Of a stretch of DNA of 64,000 bases, positions 8,989 to 17,383 are shown piece by piece. The DNA is taken from NCBI RefSeq assembly GCF_006149045.1, contig NZ_VBSN01000016.1:1-64000 (forward strand), in the 5' to 3' direction. The notes below the pieces were generated by a model. It was not told the origin of the DNA, made no database searches, and worked only from the letters and a program-made list of their open reading frames with translations. The first letter of the stretch is position 1. Each line of letters opens with the position of its first letter. The translations under genes were made by a program, and so were the position numbers. The DNA is from Dyadobacter flavalbus (lineage in GTDB: Bacteria > Bacteroidota > Bacteroidia > Cytophagales > Spirosomataceae).

Positions 8989-9083
8989 AAGCATTTGATT
9001 TGTCAGGTTGTGAATAAAAATATATAATGAATGATTTGAATTCATTTCAATGACCAATAGCTTATGCTGATGCCTTGTTAGAA

Positions 9084-10118
9084 CTATCCCAAATAGTAAG
9101 CTATTGATTTACGCATTTCAGAAGCAGATATTACAACATCGTATTCGCATTGCCCCGCTCCTTTCAGTAATGAAAACCGTATTTCTTTCCCTTTGTTCTT
9201 TTTGTCCTGACGGGTCAGTGCGATGATTTCTTCTATGTCATCCGCCGAAATATTTACTTTTCCGTAAGTGGCAAAAAGAAATTCTTCAATGTCCGTCATG
9301 GTCTGCTGATCGATCATTTTCTTTGCGAAGGACAAGTAACTTTCCATGATCATCCCGATTGCGATGGCTTCTCCGTGAAACAGCCTTTGTCCTTGCGGCT
9401 TGCTTAAAAAACAGGTTTCCACCGCATGTCCGAGTGTGTGTCCGAAATTCAGTATTTTCCTTAACCCTTTTTCCTTCGGGTCCTGCTCCACAACCTGCTG
9501 CTTGATTTTTACAGAATGTGCGATCAGATCCTGCCAGTTTTGATCTTCAAAGTCTTTTTGCCTGATTTCCTCCCACTTGGCGGCGTCAGCAATCAGGCAA
9601 TGCTTTATAATCTCTGCAAAACCCGACCTGATTTCCCTTTCCGGCAATGTATTCAGGAAAACCGGGTCGATAAGGACTTTTTCGGGTAAATCAAATACAC
9701 CCAAATGGTTTTTAAATCCCTGAAAATCAATCCCCAGCTTACCGCCTACACTTGCATCCACCTGCGAAAGCAGAGTCGTTGGCACTTGTATAAAATTTAT
9801 TCCACGTTTGTAAACTGCCGCACAAAATCCGCCCATATCTCCGATCACTCCGCCCCCGATATTGATCACCAGCGCATGACGGTCCAGTTCCTCTTCCGTC
9901 ATCGCTTTCCAGATTTTTTCACATGTTGCCAAAGTCTTGTGCGATTCGCCGGCGGGAACCGTAACAAGGCTGTGTTTCGGCAAAATTTTCTTCAAAACCG
10001 GATAACAGTGCTTCTTTGTATTGTTATCAGCGATTACGATTATCCTGGAATACTGATCTGAACTGGTAAATTCGGGTAAACTTTCGGCAATGGGTGCAAT
10101 GACTACGGACTGATTCAT
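9084..10118 (-). CDS. aroB: 3-dehydroquinate synthase AroB
   Basis: AroB converts DAHP to 3-dehydroquinate, the second step of the shikimate pathway, using NAD and a divalent metal. From ATG 10118 the protein has 344 residues, close to family length. It contains the NAD-binding GGGVIGDMGGF, the active-site PTTLLSQVDASVGGK and metal-site FGHTLGHAVE. An in-frame ATG at 10232 would add 38 residues, poorly conserved-looking and spanning a 32-bp palindrome, so the shorter start is preferred. The upstream region is described separately. Confidence 0.92.
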   Translation of the reverse strand: MNQSVVIAPIAESLPEFTSSDQYSRIIVIADNNTKKHCYPVLKKILPKHSLVTVPAGESHKTLATCEKIWKAMTEEELDRHALVINIGGGVIGDMGGFCAAVYKRGINFIQVPTTLLSQVDASVGGKLGIDFQGFKNHLGVFDLPEKVLIDPVFLNTLPEREIRSGFAEIIKHCLIADAAKWEEIRQKDFEDQNWQDLIAHSVKIKQQVVEQDPKEKGLRKILNFGHTLGHAVETCFLSKPQGQRLFHGEAIAIGMIMESYLSFAKKMIDQQTMTDIEEFLFATYGKVNISADDIEEIIALTRQDKKNKGKEIRFSLLKGAGQCEYDVVISASEMRKSIAYYLG

Positions 10119-10141
10119 TCTAAAATTAAATTGAGATCCGG

Positions 10142-10173
10142 CCCGTCGTATATACAGCTGTATATACGACGGG
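10142..10173. promoter_or_regulatory. Perfect 32-bp palindrome before aroB
   Basis: CCCGTCGTATATACAG is followed immediately by its exact reverse complement, with no spacer. It ends 23 nt upstream of the preferred aroB start. As DNA it is a fully symmetric site suited to a dimeric or tetrameric repressor. As RNA it would form a hairpin of about 14 bp next to the start codon. No T run follows, so it is not a typical terminator. The rest of the 303-bp gap to the divergent VOC gene shows no other feature that I can support. Confidence 0.7.
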
Positions 10174-10421
10174 TGCTTCCAAATGGATGCGTTGATAACC
10201 AGCTTTTTAAAATAATATTCTGGAAATCTCATTTAAATATATGAATTATTATGTTCACCAGATAATCAATCGGGTTTTGTACTCTAAGAAAATTTTTCTA
10301 CACTCCACACTTTTATCCCAATTACACTTCGAAAGGCCTGATATCGCATTTATTTTGTAAAATTGCTTTTGCTTTAACCCTTTAACAAGTTTGTTTTTAC
10401 AGCTTTAATTTATCTCAACAA

Positions 10422-11477
10422 ATGAGTGCTCCGCTTATCTCAGGAATTCAACAAGTAGGAATTGGCGTTCAGAATGTGCCTGAAGCCTGGAAATGGTACC
10501 GCCAGATTCTGGGCTTTGACGTGCCGGTATTTGACGAAAAAGCGGAAGCACCGCTCATGACGCCGTATACCGGAGGAGCAGTTCATCAGCGGCACGCCGT
10601 GCTGGCCATTAACATGGCGGGAGGCGGCGGACTCGAGATCTGGTCATTTACAAGCCGCGTGTCGCAGCCTGCTGCTTTCAAGGCCGAGCCTGGCGATCTT
10701 GGGATCAATGCGATCCGGTTTAAAACCCGGGATGTAAGAAAAGCGCATGAATGGGTACAAAGCCGTACAAACAATTCGGCAGGCGATCTGGTGAGATTTC
10801 CGGATGGTGAAGGCTTCTGGGGAAATGATCCTTACGGAAATACTTTCCAGATTACAGGCGACAATTCGTGGTTCCAGAAAACGGATAAAGCCGTCGGCGG
10901 GGTTTCCGGCGTTGTAGTCGGCGTTTCAGATATCGACAAATCGCTGGCTTTTTACAAAAGTCTTTTGCAGCCGCTGGAAGTAGTCTACGACAAAACCGGT
11001 TTTTTCAAGGATTTGCCTGCTTCCGTCTCCGGTCAGCGGTTCCGCAGAATGTTACTGCGCAAAAGCTTTACACCCGACGGCGCTTTCAGCCGGTTACTGG
11101 GCGATACCAATATTGAACTGATTCAGGCACTGGACCGTGAGCCAAGGAAAATTTTTGAAAACCGTTTCTGGGGCGACTGCGGGTTTATCCATTTATGCTT
11201 CGATGCGCTGAATATGGATGCACTGAAAACAAAGCTTCAGGCAGAAGGTTACCCGTTTACGATTGACAGTGAAAGATCATTCGGTATGGAATCCGCGGCC
11301 GGCCGCTTTGCCTATCTGGAAGATCCCGACGGCACTTTGATTGAACTTGTAGAAACGCATAAACTGCCGATTTTGAAGAAAATAGGCTGGTTTCTGGATA
11401 TACAAAAGAGGAAAGACCAGAAGCCACTGCCCGACTGGATGCTGAAACTCATGAGCCTGAGCCGCGTTAAAGATTGA
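10422..11477 (+). CDS. Two-domain VOC (glyoxalase/dioxygenase fold) protein
   Basis: This 351-residue protein has two vicinal-oxygen-chelate modules. The first is at about 8-145 (QQVGIGVQNVPEAWKWYRQILGFD to DPYGNTFQI) and the second at about 160-315 (VGVSDIDKSLAFYKSLL to YLEDPDGTLIELVE). Each module has the beta-alpha-beta-beta-beta pattern ending in DPxGN/TxxxL/I. This resembles extradiol-dioxygenase or 4-hydroxyphenylpyruvate-dioxygenase-like enzymes, but the substrate cannot be read from sequence. It is convergent with the acyltransferase; a long inverted repeat lies between them. Confidence 0.75.
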   Translation: MSAPLISGIQQVGIGVQNVPEAWKWYRQILGFDVPVFDEKAEAPLMTPYTGGAVHQRHAVLAINMAGGGGLEIWSFTSRVSQPAAFKAEPGDLGINAIRFKTRDVRKAHEWVQSRTNNSAGDLVRFPDGEGFWGNDPYGNTFQITGDNSWFQKTDKAVGGVSGVVVGVSDIDKSLAFYKSLLQPLEVVYDKTGFFKDLPASVSGQRFRRMLLRKSFTPDGAFSRLLGDTNIELIQALDREPRKIFENRFWGDCGFIHLCFDALNMDALKTKLQAEGYPFTIDSERSFGMESAAGRFAYLEDPDGTLIELVETHKLPILKKIGWFLDIQKRKDQKPLPDWMLKLMSLSRVKD

Positions 11478-11487
11478 TCCCAAGTGT

Positions 11488-11536
11488 ATTTTACAAGTGA
11501 CTGCAATCTCCGAATGGTTACAGTCACTTGTAAAAT
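11488..11536. terminator. Inverted repeat between convergent VOC and acyltransferase genes
   Basis: ATTTTACAAGTGACTG (11488-11503) and its exact complement (11521-11536) form a 16-bp stem with a 17-nt loop. The stem begins and ends with AT-rich runs, so it can serve transcripts from both sides. Its right arm overlaps the last codons and stop (11524) of the acyltransferase, so that terminator would be part of the coding sequence. Confidence 0.6.
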
Positions 11537-12597
11537 CGTCCGCAGAACCATGCAAGCAAAGGAAGCGCAAAAAACAGGATAACGCCCGCCTGCCAGCCTG
11601 CGAAAATCCCCACAATCACAGAAAGCAGCAATACAATAAGCGGATACAGATACATTAGCAACCCAAACAGGACGGAATCATAAAATACGGATCGTGCCGT
11701 AAGTTTTGCCGCTTTTTTCTCGAAAAACGAATACAAGGGTCTATGGATCGCACGTCCAAGCCAGCCAATTGCCCGGAACAATGCGTTTCCTTTTTCAGGA
11801 ACCGTGCAATTTCCAAAAAAAGCGTTCAACTGCTTTATATGCTCGTCTTTCGGCAAATCGGCCGGTAAAGTCAGGATTTCGTCGTTCATGCGCGTAGTCA
11901 GAATTTCGTTGAATTCGCGCAGCCATTTTTCATATTCCAGCGGACTTGTCAAAATATCGTCCTGACTGATTTCTTTTCCAAAACGCAGCATAACCCGTTT
12001 TCCCGGCCCGCGGAAATGTTCATAATTAACGCCGGTCGGAATGACTTTCATGTCGGGCAAGGCGTCGTCGCTAAACCAGATCTGATGCGCCATGCGCGCC
12101 GTTCCTTTTCCCAGCGGCCTGAGCCGCCATTCATTTACACAAACCCCTTCTGAAAAAACCACAACCGAATCGCCTGCTTTCAATGCGTTGTGGCTTTCCT
12201 GTGCAGTATTGTCATGGTTTTTAAGGTACTGCCTTCCCTCCGACCCGCGAAAAACGGGAATAAGGTTGATCTGGCGCAGCCAGAAAGCAATGGCAGGCTT
12301 TTTGAAAACATCACCGCGTGTAAGCGTATGGATGGGCCTGTCCAGAACCGAACCGATAACCACCGCATCAAAAAAGGAATCGGGATGATTAGATGCCAGA
12401 AGCATCGGAGTTCTTTTTGGCAGTTTATCAAAATTGACTACGCAAAGTTTTTTAAGATAAATGGGAAGTGCCAGACGGACCAGAAAACGGGAGAAGTAGT
12501 AAAACAAGGTATGTAAAGTAATTTTTTGGTTTGTAAAATTATTCAAAGTTTTGAAATAAGCCTTGTTTGTAAAAGCTCCGGAATATTCATTTTCCAA
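11524..12597 (-). CDS. 1-acylglycerol-3-phosphate acyltransferase-like (PlsC) membrane protein
   Basis: This PlsC-family acyltransferase should transfer acyl groups to lysophosphatidate or related lipids at the inner membrane. It has the block I motif NHPDSFFD (one residue longer between His and Asp than HX4D, as in related Bacteroidetes proteins from memory) and an FSEGVC block in place of FPEGTR. C-terminal membrane helices occupy about 305-350. No in-frame ATG lies upstream of block I. The reading frame opens at TTG 12597 (357 residues), so a non-ATG start is likely. It is divergent from the APH-type kinase gene. Confidence 0.75.
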   Translation of the reverse strand: MENEYSGAFTNKAYFKTLNNFTNQKITLHTLFYYFSRFLVRLALPIYLKKLCVVNFDKLPKRTPMLLASNHPDSFFDAVVIGSVLDRPIHTLTRGDVFKKPAIAFWLRQINLIPVFRGSEGRQYLKNHDNTAQESHNALKAGDSVVVFSEGVCVNEWRLRPLGKGTARMAHQIWFSDDALPDMKVIPTGVNYEHFRGPGKRVMLRFGKEISQDDILTSPLEYEKWLREFNEILTTRMNDEILTLPADLPKDEHIKQLNAFFGNCTVPEKGNALFRAIGWLGRAIHRPLYSFFEKKAAKLTARSVFYDSVLFGLLMYLYPLIVLLLSVIVGIFAGWQAGVILFFALPLLAWFCGRFYK

Positions 12598-12649
12598 TAT
12601 AAATATTACTAATATGCCGAAAATCGTCTCCGGGCTCCTTTGAAGTTGC

Positions 12650-12657
12650 TACCTTTG
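12650..12657 (+). promoter_or_regulatory. Candidate -7 element for the kinase/HAD pair
   Basis: TACCTTTG is an exact TAnnTTTG match, 49 nt before the start at 12706. No TTG is present at -33 spacing. Confidence 0.45.
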
Positions 12658-12705
12658 AAATATTTTAAGTTGCGATCAGCACTTAAGGCTTAATGAAAAA
12701 TAATA

Positions 12706-13746
12706 ATGCGTTTAAAAGATTATCCTGAAATTATCCGAAAAGCCTGGGCAGGATTTGATAATTCGATTGGAGTAAAATTTGTAGAAGATATAAGTGCCAA
12801 AGTATCAACGAACCACGTTTTCAGAGTTACTTTGGACAATGATGACAAGGTTATTGCCAAACTTTCCTATTTCGGGAAGTACGAGCATTTCAAGGAAGAT
12901 CACCGGATTATTCAGGCGCTTTCCAATAATCTGCTGTACCCTTTTGAGAATGTGCTGGCCAAGTCACTCGTAAAAAACAATCAGGTTTATACCTATCGCT
13001 ATCAGGAAGACTTTATTGACACCTGGGTTGTTTTCTACAATCCGATCCGGGCTATGAACCGGCTTCCGAGAAGGCTGGACGAAATGCATATCCGGAAGCT
13101 CGGGACCGAAACGGCGAAATTTCATCTGGCCTGCTTCCGGGCCAGCAAGTCGATTCCCAAGTCGTCCAAAAACCTGCGTACGGATATTCAGCACCTGCGG
13201 GATATTCTGGAAACGGATACCGGACAGTATGAGCACAGAGGCTATATTCACACGCTGAACAGACAATGCGATGTTTTTATGAAGAACATTCAAAGGCTGA
13301 ATGTCGCTTCTTTTGACAAAATGCCTGTATTTGTAGACTGGAATATCGGCAACTTTTCGGTAACCGAAGATCTGAAATTATATTCGCGCTGGGATTACGA
13401 CTGGTTTCGCGTGTCGACCAGAATTATGGATTTTTACTTTTTCAGCAGAGTGGTTTCCAATGTCGGCGACAGAACGGTTTTCAGTTATCTGATGAGTACT
13501 TTGAATGAAGACCGGTTTATGATCTTTCTTCAGGAATACCACAAAGTGTATCCGCTGACAGAAAACGAAGTCCGGTTTATGAAAGAAGCTTACCGCTTTT
13601 TTATTCTGAACTATGTTGTCAAATACGGTAAATATTTTTTTCACAGATCCTATTGTACAAAATTGCAGAAGGAAGCATATGAACTTTATTTTCCATCCAT
13701 TGACGGCTTCGACGACGAAAAAATTCTGAGAGCCCTGAAAATATAA
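12706..13746 (+). CDS. APH/choline-kinase-fold phosphotransferase
   Basis: This is a 346-residue kinase-like protein. The catalytic loop reads FVDWNIGNF, giving the Asp and Asn at +5 of Brenner motif HxDxxxxN, with His-Gly replaced by Phe-Val. A DFG-equivalent acidic segment follows (SRWDYDWFRV). The N-terminal lobe contains FRVTLDNDDKVIAKL, with a plausible ATP-binding lysine. The family phosphorylates small molecules (aminoglycosides, choline, homoserine and others); the substrate here is unknown. A HAD protein starts 45 nt downstream, so the two probably share one transcript and perhaps one metabolite. Confidence 0.7.
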   Translation: MRLKDYPEIIRKAWAGFDNSIGVKFVEDISAKVSTNHVFRVTLDNDDKVIAKLSYFGKYEHFKEDHRIIQALSNNLLYPFENVLAKSLVKNNQVYTYRYQEDFIDTWVVFYNPIRAMNRLPRRLDEMHIRKLGTETAKFHLACFRASKSIPKSSKNLRTDIQHLRDILETDTGQYEHRGYIHTLNRQCDVFMKNIQRLNVASFDKMPVFVDWNIGNFSVTEDLKLYSRWDYDWFRVSTRIMDFYFFSRVVSNVGDRTVFSYLMSTLNEDRFMIFLQEYHKVYPLTENEVRFMKEAYRFFILNYVVKYGKYFFHRSYCTKLQKEAYELYFPSIDGFDDEKILRALKI

Positions 13747-13791
13747 GTTATCACGTTTCCGGTTTTCACTCCTTACTTTAGACACCACCTT

Positions 13792-14640
13792 ATGATTCTT
13801 GACAATTTCAAATCCGTTATATCCAAGTATGAAGTCGTTTTCTTCGATGCCTTCGGTGTTTTAAAAACGTATAACGGACTTATTCCCGGCATTGAAAATA
13901 CTTTTAAATACCTGAAAGAAAACGGAAAGGACTTTTATGTTGTAACCAATGATGCTTCGCGCAGCCCGGATCAGCTCGCGGAATCGTATGTCCGCCTTGG
14001 CATTGATGACATTACGCCGGACCGCATCATTTCTTCAGGAATGCTGGCAAGGGAATATCTGGAACTGAAGGTCCGTAACGGCATTGTCGCTTACCTCGGC
14101 ACGGACAATTCCGCGCATTATCTTGAAACGTCCAAGTTGAAAACCGTTTCCATCCGAAGCCTGAACCTGGATTCGGTTGCCGACGTAAGCGCGCTTGTTT
14201 TTCTGGACGACGAAGGTTTCGACTGGAACACCGATCTGACCAAAACACTCAATCTGCTGCGCAAACGCAACATTCCGGTTATTGTAGCCAATACAGACAA
14301 GACTTATCCTGCGTCCAAGAGCCGCTTGTCCATTGCCGTGGGTGCATTGGCCAAAATGATTGAAGATACGATTGGCCGACAGTTTATACGCTTCGGAAAA
14401 CCCGATCCGCAGATGTTTATTTTTGCTTATCAGCATATCAAGAATTATCCGGATATCAGCAAAAGGGATATTTTAATGGTCGGCGATACGCTGCATACCG
14501 ATATTCTGGGCGGAAACAAATTCGGCCTCGATACCGCGCTGGTTTTAACCGGAAACACACAGGCCGAAGACGCCGAAGTAAGGATCAGAAGTGCAGGAAT
14601 CATTCCGACTTACATCTGCGTATCGGCCGTTGTGGACTGA
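13792..14640 (+). CDS. HAD-superfamily class IIA (NagD-like) hydrolase
   Basis: This 282-residue protein follows the NagD/PGPase layout. Motif I is FFDAFGVL (Asp19), motif II is VVTNDASRS, the C2 cap lies in the middle, and then come GKPDPQMF and the motif IV stretch MVGDTLHTDILGG. The second Asp of the usual DxD is Phe21; other class IIA branches are known with Trp there. Phosphatase activity is therefore uncertain. It lies 45 nt after the APH-type kinase. Its stop codon lies one base from that of the convergent amidase gene. Confidence 0.75.
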   Translation: MILDNFKSVISKYEVVFFDAFGVLKTYNGLIPGIENTFKYLKENGKDFYVVTNDASRSPDQLAESYVRLGIDDITPDRIISSGMLAREYLELKVRNGIVAYLGTDNSAHYLETSKLKTVSIRSLNLDSVADVSALVFLDDEGFDWNTDLTKTLNLLRKRNIPVIVANTDKTYPASKSRLSIAVGALAKMIEDTIGRQFIRFGKPDPQMFIFAYQHIKNYPDISKRDILMVGDTLHTDILGGNKFGLDTALVLTGNTQAEDAEVRIRSAGIIPTYICVSAVVD

Positions 14641-14641
14641 T

Positions 14642-15652
14642 TTATTTCCGGCCTTTTTCTTTCGGAAAATTCACATAATATTCTTTTACCCTTTGTGCTT
14701 CCTGTGCCGACTCCTGCAACTTGCCTGACATTTTCAGAATTTCAGCCCGGTTTGCATGGCATTGGAAAGCTACATAGGAATCCGGGAAAGAACGTGCAGA
14801 ACGGGTAAAAAGGTCATAAGCCTGACGCAGCGAAGCAGTGTCCTTTTTTGACATTAATTTTTGACCTTCCAGAAAATCCTGATGCCAGCGTTTGGCAACG
14901 GGCGTCATGCGTTCCGCTTCCTGAAAAACTTTGAAAGCCGGAATAACGGGCAAGACGGAATTTTTTGGAGCTATTTTCTGAACGGGTTTTGAAAAAAACA
15001 CTTCGAGTGCCTCGGTAAAGGCAACTGCTTCTTTTCTGTTGTGTTCTTCCTGTTTCAGCTTCTGTTCTTCTTCCGCATTGGTAAAAAAAGAGGCTTCGGC
15101 CAGAACGCCCGGAATGCCGTACGAATTTCTTAAAACCGAAGCGCCGGATTCTGCAAAAATGGTAAAATCGGAAACGAGTGAAACCGGCGCTCCGGGCTTG
15201 TGCAAATGTTTCAGCAAACTGGACGCAAGCGCTTTGCCAAAATCAACGCTTGCGACATTTTCAGACGCATTGCCGTGAAAGTAAATAATCGGGAAGTTAA
15301 CCGTTGAATCCGCCGTTGCATTGTGATGAATGGAAACGAACAAGTCGGCTTTGTTGTCCACAGCCAGTTTGGCACGGTCCGGAAGCGGAACAAATTTATC
15401 TTCTGTTCTTGTCATAATAACGGTCGCTCCTTTTTCTTCCAGCATTTTGCGCAACAAAATTCCTACGCGAAGATTGATCCATTCTTCCCGTTCGCCGGCC
15501 GGGCCCACGCGGTAGCTGTCCGTCAATGCGGTACCGCCATGCCCGGGATCCACACAAATGATTTTTCCTTTTAAAGTGCTTTCAACGTTTTGGGAAAAAG
15601 CAGGGTTTTTGAAAACAGTCAGCAGAAACAGCAATGCAAAAAATTTATTCAT
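14642..15652 (-). CDS. N-acetylmuramoyl-L-alanine amidase (Amidase_3) with C-terminal extension
   Basis: This zinc amidase cleaves the bond between MurNAc and the stem peptide. The 336-residue precursor starts with a signal peptide (MNKFFALLFLLTVFKNPAFSQ). The catalytic domain shows the zinc ligands VDPGHGG, REEWINLRVG and SIHHNA, and the catalytic Glu in VLAEASFFTNAEEE. Residues after about 245 form a helical tail resembling a TPR-like repeat (DLFTRSARSFPDSYVAFQ). Periplasmic action is expected in daughter-cell separation or wall turnover. It is monocistronic as far as can be seen. Confidence 0.88.
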   Translation of the reverse strand: MNKFFALLFLLTVFKNPAFSQNVESTLKGKIICVDPGHGGTALTDSYRVGPAGEREEWINLRVGILLRKMLEEKGATVIMTRTEDKFVPLPDRAKLAVDNKADLFVSIHHNATADSTVNFPIIYFHGNASENVASVDFGKALASSLLKHLHKPGAPVSLVSDFTIFAESGASVLRNSYGIPGVLAEASFFTNAEEEQKLKQEEHNRKEAVAFTEALEVFFSKPVQKIAPKNSVLPVIPAFKVFQEAERMTPVAKRWHQDFLEGQKLMSKKDTASLRQAYDLFTRSARSFPDSYVAFQCHANRAEILKMSGKLQESAQEAQRVKEYYVNFPKEKGRK

Positions 15653-15746
15653 TGTAAGGGCCTGGGAAATTTTTCAATAAAATAGACAGGTTTTGACTGA
15701 ACAGCAAGCAATATTCCAATTATGCTATGTTTTTAGTAATTCCTGC

Positions 15747-15754
15747 TATTTTTG
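15747..15754 (+). promoter_or_regulatory. Candidate -7 element of yifB
   Basis: TATTTTTG matches TAnnTTTG exactly and is 55 nt upstream of the yifB start. The -33 TTG is not evident. Confidence 0.4.
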
Positions 15755-15808
15755 CCAAAGATCCTGAAAAGAATTCAGGGCAATTGATCACAACAATATT
15801 ACACACAC

Positions 15809-17350
15809 ATGCTAGCAAAAACCTTCGGAAGTGCCGTTTTCGGCGTGGACGCCACCTTGATTACCATTGAAGTAACCGTAGCGCAGGGACTGGGCTTTTA
15901 TATGGTCGGGCTTGCAGACAGCGCGGTAAAGGAAAGTCAGCAGCGGGTTGAAGCTTCTTTAAAATATTCTGAATACAAAATGCCGAGGCAGAAGCTGGTC
16001 GTAAACCTGGCGCCTGCCGATATCCGCAAAGAAGGTTCCGCATACGACCTGCCCATTGCGCTTTGTATCCTGCACGCATCCGAACAGCTTGCTTGTGAAC
16101 GCAGTCTTGAAGATTACATCATTATGGGCGAACTGTCGCTCGACGGTACGCTGAGGCCGATCAAAGGCGTACTTCCCATAGCCATCGAAGCGCGAAAACA
16201 AGGATTTAAAGGATTTATCCTGCCAGCAGAAAATGCGCATGAAGCTGCTATTGTAAATAATATTGACGTCATTCCGGCAGAAACGCTGAACGACGCCATT
16301 GCCTTTATTGAAGGTAAAAAAGAGATTCAGCCGCTACTTGTCGATACGCGCGATTTGTTTTTCACTTCCCAGAATGAATATGATGCCGATTTTGAACACG
16401 TTCAGGGACAGGAAAATATCAAACGTGCGCTGGAAATAACGGCTGCCGGCGGACATAACGCCATTATGATCGGGCCACCCGGAGCAGGAAAAACGATGCT
16501 GGCAAAGCGGATTCCCAGCATACTTCCTCCATTAAGCCTGCCCGAAGCACTTGAAACAACAAAAATCCATTCCGTAGCCGGCAAACTTGGGAAAAGGGCA
16601 ACGCTCGTTTCCCGCAGACCGTTTCGTGCGCCGCATCATTCCATCAGCGATGCCGCGCTTGTAGGCGGAGGAAGTTTTCCGCAGCCGGGTGAAATCTCAC
16701 TTGCGCATAACGGCGTACTGTTTCTGGACGAACTTCCCGAATTTAAAAGAACGGTGCTTGAAGTCATGCGCCAGCCGCTGGAAGAACGAAAAGTAGGTAT
16801 TTCAAGGGCCAGAATGACTGTGGAATTTCCGGCAAACTTTATGCTTATTGCCAGCATGAACCCTTGTCCTTGCGGTTATTACAATCATCCTGAAAAAGAA
16901 TGTGTTTGCGGCCCGGGCGTTGTACAGAAATACCTGAACAAAATCAGCGGCCCGCTTTTGGACCGGATTGATCTGCATGTGGAAGTAACGCCGGTTTCAT
17001 TTGATCAGATTGCCTCAACGCGAAAGTCGGAAAGCAGCGAACATATCCGTTCAAGGGTTATCAAAGCCAGAGAAAGACAAACCGAGCGATTTAAAAATAA
17101 AAGGGAAATTTACTCCAACGCCATGATGACGCCTGAAATGGTGAAAGAAGTATGTATAATCGGAGAAGCGGGCAAGGCACTTTTAAAAAAAGCAATGGAA
17201 AGGCTCGGGCTATCCGCAAGAGCTTACGACCGCATCCTGAAAGTTTCACGCACGATCGCCGACCTTGCCGACAGCGATGAAATCCGGGTGGAACATTTGG
17301 CCGAAGCCATTCAGTACCGCAGTCTGGACCGGGAAAACTGGGCCGGTTGA
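15809..17350 (+). CDS. YifB/ComM family Mg-chelatase-like AAA+ ATPase
   Basis: This 513-residue protein has the standard YifB/ComM layout. It has an N-terminal ChlI/Lon-protease-like fold (1-170, beginning FGSAVFGVDATLI), a AAA+ core with Walker A GPPGAGKT and Walker B LFLDELPE, the cysteine motif NPCPCGYYNHPEKECVCGP, and the C-terminal ChlI helical domain. In Vibrio, ComM is a branch-migration helicase aiding integration of taken-up DNA; a similar role is assumed. comF, another competence-type gene, occurs far downstream at 57.9 kb. Confidence 0.9.
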   Translation: MLAKTFGSAVFGVDATLITIEVTVAQGLGFYMVGLADSAVKESQQRVEASLKYSEYKMPRQKLVVNLAPADIRKEGSAYDLPIALCILHASEQLACERSLEDYIIMGELSLDGTLRPIKGVLPIAIEARKQGFKGFILPAENAHEAAIVNNIDVIPAETLNDAIAFIEGKKEIQPLLVDTRDLFFTSQNEYDADFEHVQGQENIKRALEITAAGGHNAIMIGPPGAGKTMLAKRIPSILPPLSLPEALETTKIHSVAGKLGKRATLVSRRPFRAPHHSISDAALVGGGSFPQPGEISLAHNGVLFLDELPEFKRTVLEVMRQPLEERKVGISRARMTVEFPANFMLIASMNPCPCGYYNHPEKECVCGPGVVQKYLNKISGPLLDRIDLHVEVTPVSFDQIASTRKSESSEHIRSRVIKARERQTERFKNKREIYSNAMMTPEMVKEVCIIGEAGKALLKKAMERLGLSARAYDRILKVSRTIADLADSDEIRVEHLAEAIQYRSLDRENWAG

Positions 17351-17383
17351 AAAGGAACCGTAACTGGTTTTTTAGCCACCGAT

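Noticed and set aside
10119-10232. 38-residue N-terminal extension of AroB
   Set aside because: It would make the protein longer than usual for the family and would have to encode the 32-bp palindrome; the start at 10118 is preferred, though the longer one is not disproved.
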